Shown here in pieces: positions 10,601 to 22,600 of a DNA stretch of 64,000 bases. The position numbers were made by a program, and so were the translations under genes. The stretch comes from Lepidostoma basale. Lineage: Eukaryota; Arthropoda; Insecta; Trichoptera; Lepidostomatidae. Below the pieces are notes generated by a model that ran no database searches, was not told the DNA's origin, and saw nothing but the letters and a program-made list of their open reading frames with translations. Each line of letters opens with the position of its first letter. The stretch's first letter is position 1. The stretch lies in contig JAHDVF020000883.1 of NCBI GenBank assembly GCA_022606425.2, positions 930,001 to 994,000 of the forward strand. The letters are read 5' to 3'.

Positions 10601-13600
10601 ATAATGAAACGAATAACTGTCATACAAGCAGACCACAATGTTAGACCTAAACATTTCTGTGGTCTTCTTTGATTTCATGCTCCATTCACATTATTTACGC
10701 ATACGTTTTTTATTAATTCATTCCCTAAGTGCGTATTCCTGAGGAATTTGCCGATCGAAGTGTAGATGACCTCAAATTAAGGCTATCGGATATATAGGCT
10801 ATGCAGTGGCGGTACCCTCATAGAAGCCCAGAAGCCTGGCTTGCGTAAGAAATTTTTAATCAAAACCTCTTCTGCCTTACAGAGGTTCAGCTCTTGTGGC
10901 TATTCCTCTTACGTCTGATGGGAACATTGTTGGAAGGTGATTTGGTGGGTTGTTGGTTTATGCGGGGGCATGATTACTTAGATTTGGGGGTTTTGATTCA
11001 ACATTTCTTACGCAAGCCGGGCTTCTGGGTTTCTATGGGAGTACCGCCATTGAGGCTATGTTTTTTTTTAGATCATACATACCCTTGTAGTCTGCACTGA
11101 GGTTAAATATGGGCCGCGCCCACTCCGATATGAGTCTTCCAGCTCTCTCGCGATTCTGTTTAGTTTCTTTTGGATGCTTGTAGAGGTACATCACCGCCTT
11201 GCCAATGCCAGACTGCTTCAGATAAGATTTGTCAATCGTGGGGAACTGAAAAAAGCATAAAAATCAATACTTCTAGTGCCAACCCTTATAGGAAAAAAGA
11301 CAATGGTACAGAAATTAGATAATTGCAAAGGTGCTGAAAGACTATGTGAGTCTGATGAATATGTCAATAATAATAAACTAACTAACTTACCATCACGCCG
11401 TCTCCCCGGAGGGGTAGGCAGAAAGAATGGAACGCCACACTGTTCTGTCCTGACATACGTCTCTCGCTTCCTCTATATTCATACATCTTGTCATGCACGC
11501 ACGTCGATTTTTCCGACTCCTCACGTGACCGACATTCAATATTTGATTGATTTGATCGTGCCACGTTTTCCTCGGCCTTCCTCTATTTCTAGCTCCGTTC
11601 ACGCTGTTTACATATACCTTCTTTACCATTCTGTCTTCACTCATTCTTTCCATGTGTCCAAACCATCTTAATGACCCTTTCCTTATTTTGTTCATAACAC
11701 TTTCATTCGCACCACATTCACTTCTTATACTTGCATTTGTCACTCTATCATAAACAGATTTGCCACACATTCGTCTTAGAGATCTCATTTCTACTGCATT
11801 TATTCTACTTTCATCCTTCTTTTGCCAGTTCCATGCTTCACTTCCATACATAAGGGTCGGCACAAGAACACCATTGTGCACTGCCATCTTAGCTTTTTGG
11901 ATAGGCTTTTGTTTGCGATGACAACTTTAAGTGCACCATTTATTCTGTTGCCTGCCCCAACCCTTCTTTCAATATCCTTCTCCACCCTCCCATCCTTTGT
12001 AAACATACTTCCTAAATAAACAAATTCATCCACTTGTTCCAGATTTTCACCGTTTACACTAATGTTGCAGCCTGTCATGCTTCCTTCTTTTTCGAAAATC
12101 ATTACCTTGAACTTATTCACATTCATCATCAAATCGTATCGCTTGCATACCTCATACATACTAGACACCAGGGCTTGCAGTTCGTGCTCGTTGTCTGCAA
12201 GTAGCACAGCGTCGTCCGCATACAACAAACAGCTTACTGACACACCTTCCATTTTTGCACCTGCTTCCAACCCTTTCAGCTCTTTCATACACTTGTCCAT
12301 ATATAGATTAAACAACCATGGATAATTTATAGAGCGCCATTTTTATAAAATACTCATCACAAGGGCGCTGTAGAAGATGCTCCGTTTTTATCAATAAGAT
12401 GGTTTTGACATATGAAAACAAAGGATGAAGTGAAGTTGAAAAACTGTATAAAAACATGCGTAAATAAGAATACAGTGAAACCTGGATTTTACGTCCCCGT
12501 ATTTAACGTTTTCCTGCCAATTGCGTTTAATTATTTCAGTCCCGATATATTTTAGTACATTTTTTACCCGCTTTAAGGTTTTTTTCCCCCCGCAATTTAC
12601 GTTGAAAATATTCAAAATATGCGAGTTGACTTGACAATGAGTTTGCGCATCGTTTCGGCCGTGATTGGTAGGCGAGCGACATTGTTATTGGTCGGCATAC
12701 GGTGCGCAACGTGGTGATTGGCCGACATTTTTCAATTTTCGCCGGTTAACATCTATCCTTCTGTCATTCAGTTTTAGAGTCGATTTGAAGCGCTTCGTTC
12801 TTTTTGCCATTAATCGCGATCGTCATTTACAAACAGTTTTTACGTTTTTTGTTTTGGGTTTTACGTTTATTGTTATGTTTTCTGGCGCTTTATAAATTAT
12901 CCAATTTATAGAGTAAACGGTGAAAATCTGGAACAAGTGGATGAATTTGTTTATTTAGGAAGTATGTTTACAAAGGATGGGAGGGTGGAGAAGGATATTG
13001 AAAGAAGGGTTGGGGCAGGCAACAGAATAAATGGTGCACTTAAAGTTGTCATCGCAAACAAAAGCCTATCCAAAAAAGCTAAGATGGCAGTGCACAATGG
13101 TGTTCTTGTGCCGACCCTTATGTATGGAAGTGAAGCATGGAACTGGCAAAAGAAGGATGAAAGTAGAATAAATGCAGTAGAAATGAGATCTCTAAGACGA
13201 ATGTGTGGCAAATCTGTTTATGATAGAGTGACAAATGCAAGTATAAGAAGTGAATGTGGTGCGAATGAAAGTGTTATGAACAAAATAAGGAAAGGGTCAT
13301 TAAGATGGTTTGGACACATGGAAAGAATGAGTGAAGACAGAATGGTAAAGAAGGTATATGTAAACGGCGTGAACGGAGCTAGAAATAGAGGAAGGCCGAG
13401 GAAAACGTGGCACGATCAAATCAATCAAATATTGAATGTCGGTCACGTGAGGAGTCGGAAAAATCGACGTGCGTGCATGACAAGATGTATGAATGTAGAG
13501 GAAGCGAGAGACGTATGTCAGGACAGAACAGTGTGGCGTTCCATTCTTTCTGCCTACCCCTCCGGGGAGACGGCGTGATGGTAAGTTAGTTAGATAGTTA

Positions 13601-16600
13601 GTTATTATTATTATTATTATTTTCTAATTTAATGAAAATATATTTTTTTCTTTTTACATTGGTTTCATTTTGGTTCACGCATTTTGCGAACCAATCTATG
13701 TGATTTCAAAATAAATATCAATATCAGTTTCATTTTGGTTCACGCGTTTCGCAAACTAATCTATGTGTAAAAAAAAAAATTTTTTTCATATAATTTAAAA
13801 ATATAATTTCCATATATATAATATTTTTTTCTTAGTCACTTAAAAAATGTAAAATATGGGCTTCACTGTATTATGTTTTCGATTCATCTTCTCCATCTAC
13901 CACATTGAGAATATGGCGCGAGGAGGCAAATAGTATGAAATGACAATGGAGATGGACTCACGTCGTGCAGGAGCTTGAGTATGCTCTCCCTGATGAGGAG
14001 ACAGGGCAGGGCGCGGTTGGGCATAGGCGCCAGCCAGTCGCAGAGGACGTTGAGGACATTGTGCTCCAGGAAGGCCAGCTGCAGGTCCTTCTTGATCAGC
14101 TGCGACATGGCCAGCTTCAGCATGGAGATCTTCTTCACGGCGGGTTGCCCCTGCTTCAGCAGCTCGCGGTCATCCTGCGGGGATTATAATTTTTTTTAGC
14201 GAGATGTTTAAATAAAATTAAGAAAAAAATAGGCATGGTTGAAAAGTATAAATAAACTATTTGAATGAAGTACAGAATCGAGGAAGACTGAGGAAAACAT
14301 GACATAACTAAATCAATCAAATTTTAAAGGTCAGTCACGTTAGAAGTTGGAAGAATCGACGTACACATTGGACTTGCTGTATGAATGTGTACAAAGCTAG
14401 AGTTGTGTCCGGATAGATGTTTTAGTTTAACTTCCGGTAAACGATGTGATGGTTTGTTGTTGTTATACTGAAAGGCGGCCGCATTCAAAGTCAGAAAAAT
14501 CGACAAGCGTGCATGTTACGATGAATGAATGTAGGGGAAGCTAGAGGTATGCCAGGATAGAGCAGTGTGGCAGTCCATCTCTCTGCCTACCCATCCGAGG
14601 AAACGGCGTGACGGTTAGTTAGTTTCTACTAAATTATATGTAATATTATGACGAGCTTTAGCAATCTGTCCGAGCTGCAAATGCAGTCAGTCGCAGTTTG
14701 AGATTATTTATTTTACTGCAAATGAAGCCAATCGCAGAATGGGGGTTAACGAGTTGGCACTTTGAAATAGATCTAGCAAAAGTGAATTTGACACTCTTTG
14801 GGCCACGTATATTTAGGATTATTTTTTAATCTTCCTCCAAAGGCCGGTTTAAAACGAACGTTACCTCAGCTGCCGTTTTCATGTTCTGCAACATCTGGGC
14901 GATGAGGTCATCGTTGTCGTTGATGATGTCGATATCTCTTCGCTTCTTGCGCCGCGTTCTCTCCTCCTTCTTCCTCAGCAGCATGATCTCAAAGTCTGTC
15001 ATCCCTCCCTCACGACTGCAAAAAAAAAATCAATTTTACAAATGTCTAAATGTTGTCATATAAAATGTGGAAAGCTGCCACACCGAAGTTCCCGGGTTCG
15101 ATTCCCGGCGAAGTGTGAATCTCACATTGTCTGGTGTTGAATTTAAGTGACAATAAAATGGTGAAAGATTAGCTGCCTATCATGTCATTCACTCGTATTC
15201 ATATTAATTATGTCACAAAAAAATTAGGATAGAATGAAAGATAAAAACATGCGGAATGTATGTCCAACCTGTTGAGGTCCCGTTCCGGTTCCACTCCATC
15301 GTCAGAGTCCCCGTCATCCACTTTCCTCTGCTCCCCTTCCTCGGCGGCCCCCTCCACGCCAGCAGTGGCTTCGGCTTCTCCCTTCTCCGTCTCATCCTCA
15401 CCCTCGTGGTCGGAGTCAATCAGACCGGTCACACGCTTCTTCTTCGATACCTCACCTATTATAAAAAAGTAAAATAAAAACACAAATTAAATACATTTGT
15501 TTTTGGTTTCAGGCAATGATAATCTAAATCTGAAACTCCGACAAAGAATGGTTGAATGCTACGTATGGTCTGTTGTAGCATATGGCTGTGAAACTTGGAC
15601 TCAAAGTGAATGAACCAGTTGGAGGCGTTTGAGATGTTGATATACTGAAGAATGCGAAGAACTTTGGACTGATAAGGTCGGTATTGCAGACGTACTACAG
15701 AGAGCTGTTGTCAAGTGTGAAGGTAAGAAAGGTCATGTGGTAAGGGAGAAAAATAACACTTCCTTCGGCTGATAACCATGGGCAAGATAGAGGGATGACG
15801 GGGAGTTGGCAGAAGGCAGTTGTCCTGGCTGCGGAATATAAGGAGTGGACAATAATGAGGAGAGTTGAAGACCTGTTCCGAGTGTCGCAGGACAGATATG
15901 TTTACGCTGCAATGATCACCAATGTCGGGGGAACTGATAGGGCACGGGAAAAAGTAATTGGTCAAGCCAGCATCGCAAATAAAAGTCTATCCAAAAAAGG
16001 CTAAGATGGCAGTGCACAATGGTGTTCTTACACCAACCCTTATGAATGAAGTGAAGCATGTAATTGGCAAAAGAAGGATGTGCAGTATAAATTATATCTT
16101 TAGATAAATGTGTGGAAAATCTGTATATGATGAGTGTCCAATGTGAATATAAGAAGTGAATGCAGTGTATTATGAACAAATTAATGAAAAAAGAATAAAT
16201 AAATAAAAAAAACAGTGAAACCCGGATTTTTTAACATTTTCCCGCCAATTGCGTTTTATTATTTCAGTCCCGATTTATTTTAGTACGTTTTTTTCCCGCT
16301 GTTATATTTTTTTCCTGCAATTTACATTGAAAATATTCAAAATATGTGAGTTACGCACGCTTGACAATGAGCCGGCGTATTGTTTCATCCGTGATTGGTC
16401 AGTGAGCGACGTTGTTATTGGTCGGCAAACGGATCGCAACGAGGTGATTGGCCGACATTTTGAAATTTTTGCCGGTTAACATCTGTCCTTCTATCGGTTT
16501 TTGACTCGATTTGTAACGCATTGTTCTTTTTGATATTAATCGCGATCGTCATTTACAGACAGATTTTGCGTTTTTTGTTTTGGTTTTTAAGTTTAAGTTG

Positions 16601-19600
16601 AAAGGGTGATTTGGAATTGTTTCGACAGCTCACCTTCTTCTTCCGAATCAGTCAGGACTTCCCTGTTCCTCTTCTTGACTCTGCCGATGGATCCTGACCC
16701 GCTGCGGGATCTCCTAGACCCACTGCGAGATCTGGAAATAAAACAATAAAATATGATTTACTTTATTACTTAACATTAGCGTGAATGGTGAAAACTTGGA
16801 GCAAGTAGTTGAGTTTGTGTATTTAGGTAGTATGTTTACAAGATATGGGAGAGTGGAGAGGGATATTGAAAGAAGGGTTGGGGCAGGCAACAAAGTGAAT
16901 GGTGCACTTAAAGTTGTCATCGCAAACAAAAACCTATCCAAAAAGCTAGAATGGCAGTGCACAATGGTGTTCTTCTACCGACCCTTATGTATGGAAGCGA
17001 AGCATGGAACTGGCAAAAGAAGGATGAAAGTAGAATAAATGCAGTAGAAATGAGATCTCTTAGACGAATGTGTGGATATTCTGTGTATGATAGAGTGTCG
17101 AATGAAAATATAAGAAGTGAATGCGGTGCGAATGATGGTGTCATGAACAAATAATGAAAGGATCATTAAGATGGTTTGGACATATGGAAAGAATGAATGA
17201 AGAAAGAATGGTAAAAATTATATGTTAATGATGTAAATGGAACCAGAAATAGAGGAAGACCAAGGAAAACGTGGCACGATCAAATAAATCAAATATTGAA
17301 TGTCGGCCATGTGAGGAGTCAGAGAAATCGACGCGCGTGCATGACACGATGTATGAATGTTGAGGAAGCGAGAGAAATATGTCAGGAAAGAAAGGTGTGG
17401 CAGTCCATTCTTTCTGCCTACCCCTTAGGGGAGACGGCGTGATGGTTAGTTAGTTAGTTATTTATTACTTAACATTAAATTACAACAAAATGATATTCAG
17501 TCATCGGCAATAAAAACAGACTATTTCTTATAATATTTTTATTATAAAGTATTTTTTCTTAACCCTTAGGCGCCGGGAACGATTTGCACGGATTGGCTTT
17601 CTGGTACGGCGCGAATTTTAGGAATTGTGTCATTGTGCGTTTGGCCTCGCAGGGTTTTACCTTGGACTTGGATCTTCTGGCCTACAGAGGTTCAGCTCAT
17701 GTGGCTATTCCTCTTACGTCTGATGGGAACATTGTTGGAAGGTGATTTGGTGGGTTGTTAGTTTATGCGGGGCATGATTTGTGTGGCCCGGGGTGTTCCT
17801 CTGAAGGAGGATGTTAACACACTAATTATGACAATTTTTCTAATAGTACTCTGAAAAATATTCGGCCTGGCACACATATGCTCACACTACGCTGAACACA
17901 GTACCTTATCAACGTCGATTAGGTGACCACACGATTGTATGGAGGAATTTCCTTAGAATCAACATCTTTCCATTTGTGTATTGGATGCAGTATTGACGTA
18001 ATATCACAAATAATAGAAAATAAAACATTTTCTGTTCTAAAATTAATATTAAAATTGACCTTACCTTGAACGAGATTTGCTGCGTGATTTGGAACGTGAT
18101 CCAGATCTAAAACATACAAAAAATACATTAAACACTTATGAAAATCACCACATATAATAAAAAATATTGCAAGGTTAAGATAAAATAAATAAATTTACCT
18201 GCTTTTGGCAGATCCACTTCGACTGCGGGACCTAGATTTACTTCTTGATCCACTTCTAGATTTGCGGGATCCACTTCTAGACTTGCGGGATCCACTTCTA
18301 GATTTACGAGACCCACTTCTAGATCTACGAGATCCACTTCTAGATTTACGAGATCCACTTCTAGATTTACGGGATCCACTTCTAGATTTACGGGATCCAC
18401 TTCTAGATTTACGGGACCCACTTCTAGATTTACGAGACCCACTTCTAGATCTCCTAGATCCACTCCTGGATCGCCTAGATCCACTTCTTGATTTTCTGGA
18501 ACCAGATCTTGACCTCGCTGACCCGCTTCTGGATCTCCTGGAGCCGCTTTTAGATTTCCTGGATCCACTTCTAGATTTTCTGGATCCACTCCTGGATTTT
18601 CGGGAACCTGATCTGGATTTCGCAGAGCCGCTCCTAGAGCGCCTTGAACCGCTTCGAGATTTTCTAGAACCACTCCTCGAGTGTCTGGAACCGCTTTTGG
18701 ATTTAACAGAACCACTTTTAGACTTCCTGGATCCGCTTCTAGATTTCACAGATCCACTTTTGGACCTACGTGTCACACTTCTGGATTTTCTGGAGCCGTT
18801 TGATTTGATGGATCCACTTCGGGATCTGACTACATTTGCATCTTCATCAACAGAATTATTTTCGGCATCATTTCCTGCGGACCTGGATCGAGATCTTAAA
18901 TTTCTTGTTCTTTCCTTAATCGATTTTTTTAAATCATCCTTTTCTTTCTTACGCGCCACTTTTGCGTCTTCATCTTCTACGGCCTCGCTATTTGCGGATA
19001 CATTAACTGAAGGAGAACCAGATTTAGATTTTTTAGGGGATCCACTCCTTGATTTAGAATGTCCAGATTTATTAGAGTGTGCTGATTTATTTGAGTGAAC
19101 ACTGGTTTTAGAATGCGATCTCGACTTTGAAACATGACTTCCGGATTTCCTACTGGCGACGGATCTAATAGAACCGGATCTCGACTTTCTAGAACCTGAT
19201 TTTGACTTTCTCGACCCGGACCTTGATCGAACTGAGGGCGACCTTGATTTGATGGATCCAGATTTTGATCTCACGGATCCGGATCGCGATCTTTGCGACC
19301 CAGATGCGGATCTTGAACGTGATTTGGATTTTCTGGATCCAGATCGTGATTTTCTGGATCCTGATCTAGACCTCACAAATCCGGAATGAGAGCGAGATTT
19401 AGATTTAGAATGTGAGCGGGATTTAGAATGTGAATTGGACTTTCTGGATTGGGGGGTACCGGATCGCGATTTGCTGATTGCTTTAGTCGGAGAGTCGGAA
19501 GGGGAGTGAGACCTGTAAAAAATAAATGACAATTAACATCTGACAAATAGAGGTAGAATCATTTACCTAACCTGATGATCCGGGTCTTTTATCAAAGAAT

Positions 19601-22600
19601 AAGTGATTAATTATGATAAAAAATATTAAGATAAGTAAATAACACTATTAATCCACTAGATTCATTATGATTTTTTTTTATATTTAAATTAAATATAGTT
19701 TAAAAAATGATGATATATCAGGTCACCTTGAAAACTAAATAGCAGGCATGTTCGAAAATTTAAAAAAATAATCTTTATCTTCCTCCACATTCATATGAGT
19801 CATACGCGCATGTCAATTCTATGACTTCAAACATGGCAGACTTTTAAAATTGGATTAATTTGGTCATGCCAAGTTTTCAACAAGTGTCCCACGACTCAGT
19901 ACTTCATTCACACCGTTAACACATGGTTTCATAACCATTCTTCCTTCATCCATGCGTTCCATATGTCCACACCAACGCAGTGATCCTTTCATAATTTTGT
20001 TCATAATACTTTCTTCTGCTCTACATTCCTTCCTTCATATGAGCATTTGAAATTTTACCGTACATCATTTTACCACAAAAATGTCTTAGGGATTTCATCT
20101 CTACCGCATTTATTCTGCTCTATCATTCTTCTGCCACTTCCATGTTTCAGGGTTGGTACTAAAACTCTATTGTGAATGGCCATTTTTGCTTTCATTGATA
20201 AATATAATATTGATCTATTTCTTGCCAATATTTAAAAAAAAAATAACCATGTTATATCAAAATACTTTGTACACGTAATATTACATTAATTAAGATCTCA
20301 CCTGGACTTTTGAGAAGATGGAGATACGGAGCCATTCTTTGCTGAGGAACCTCGGCTGCCGCGACTTCTGTTGGACTTGGCAGGAGAAACTGATCCTATA
20401 AAAATATATCGTTCATGAACTTCAAATGAAAAGTACAGTGGAACCTCTCATAACGAGAATAGTTCATTCCAGAATCTTACACATTGTGTGAAACACTCGT
20501 TCAGCGTAACAATGTTTCCCATATAAATTAATATGAAATATGATAATGTTATTGAAATAAAATTACATAATTATACTTTTGTAGGTGATCCACATAAGTG
20601 GACTTTGACGCTGAACCAGCATATTTCATGATGAAATATATTACACGAATAACCGAAAACGCCTGACTCAGGACCTACTTATCAAAACTGATGAGTCGAG
20701 GGCCCAGATTTATTCAGTTTGGTCACTAGGTCACTAGAGCAGAGCATCGTGTGAAAATGGAAGCAAAGCATATAAAAGCGGTACATCCGACCACCATGGA
20801 CAGTATTCCTTCTTGCGACTTCTAACCGACACGAGTCTACGCCGTCAAGTCTACGTATGAGAAACCTCCGACTCTCCTACCGAGCTACACAACTGTCTAC
20901 ACTGCTACGCCACGTAACTTCTGACGAGTCTTCGCTCCCGCCGACAGACGCTACTGCCCAGTAAGCCGTCAGCCCCAGCTGCTATCGACATCCAGGCGCA
21001 CGCTCCATCACGAGTACATAATACTATTAACGTATGATTACTTGTGACCTGCAATAAACGCTGAAACCTCCACTGCTTTTAACTCTCACCACATCCCCCA
21101 AACTTTGATAATGGGCCGTAACAACTTGGAATGCAATATCAATTTGCAAAAACAATAAAAAAATCTAAATAACTAGTTCATTATTTATACATTTATGACA
21201 AATAATTAATTGTGTTTTTTACTAGAAAGCTGTCTAGAGACATTTGTTTTTGCCTACGCTACAAAATTTGGTGAAAATGTGATACAGCATTATCATTCAA
21301 TACATTTGTAGAACGCAAAGCCACTTCCTGATTAGGGTGATCCTTCTCAATGTACGATGCACTCGTTATGCGATATGTCGCTAGTTAAGAGAAAGGCCTG
21401 CGTCGTCGCAACGGATCAACGCACTGTATGCCACATCTGCGTTAAATAGTGATGGTCAGTATTGAGTGTGGTCAGCTTTGAGTATTTGGTGAAAACCTTA
21501 GAACCCGTCGTGAGCTGCGTCTCAGTCAGTGTGGATTTCAGTCTTCATTCAACAATGGATCTCTCAATCGCTTCGTCTCTCGTCCGTCGATCCGTTGAAA
21601 CATCGCCTGCGACGACGCAATGCATAATGTTACATGTCACTAAAAATATACGTATGACGCAACGCACCAATGAGGCCTAAGGGACCATTTTTTACACAAT
21701 CTGTTTTGCTCATTATTCTTAATACTCGTTAAGAGAGGTTCCCCTGTATTTGACTGCTGGGTTTTTCCGGTGTTAACGTACAATAAAATTGTCTCAGAGA
21801 TGCACCAATAAATTAAAAACTGTCCAAAGAGCTATGGAAAGAGCGATGTTGGGAATCAGTAGAGCGGACAGGGTGAGAAACACCACTGTCAGAACCAGAA
21901 CAGGAGTGTCGGACATCATCAGAAGAGTGGCAGCGATAAAATGGCGCCGGGTAGGCCATGTCGCTCGTAGCTCTGATGATAGATGAACAAAAGGCTTCCT
22001 TTGCTTGCGTCCTAGAACTGTGACCCTAAACCCAGGACCCACCCAACTTCGATGAAGAGACGACATTAGATATCGCTGGTACAACATAGATGCCCGCATT
22101 GCCCATGGAAGTAGATGGAGCAGGCGTCCATCTAGGAGTGGACGACTGTGGACTGATGATGTTTTTCCGATTCGTCACGTGGTCGATATTTAATTGTGAA
22201 ACATTTTTCACGATCTTCCTCTATTTCTTGTTCCATATACATCGTTAATAAATACTTTCGTATTTTAATTGTATCTCAATAGAGACGAAGACGCAAACTG
22301 GAAACTGAACATGGATGATCAAGGTGTTTACAGGACTTATGACCTGTCATTGGTTGGGTTAAGCGCACGCTTTATGTAATTACAACATTCCCCATTCCAC
22401 CTTTGTTATTTGTGATCATGCATGACAAATTTTTGGAAGATGTATATATACTTCAAAATCCATATTTATCTTCACGTGGCAGTTTCAGTCAGCCATCTAT
22501 GTAGATTTGGTTGCACTAGTGAATTTTTTCAAGAATTAACCTATACAACCGACCCACTAACGCCATCTATGGAGAATGATTTTCGGCATTTAGCAAACTA

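Noticed and set aside
18128..18715. 195-codon minus-strand frame of NLEVDP repeats
   Set aside because: A different frame of the same 21-bp repeat in IWS1 exon 4; phase with neighbouring exons supports only the Arg-Ser frame.
18205..19098. 297-codon plus-strand frame of DPLLDLR repeats
   Set aside because: It is the antisense shadow of the IWS1 RS-repeat exon; the spliced minus-strand gene explains the openness of both strands.
20690..20720. Hammerhead ribozyme at CTGATGAGTCGAGGGCCC
   Set aside because: The first box is perfect but no GAAA box or cleavage triplet follows at a workable distance.
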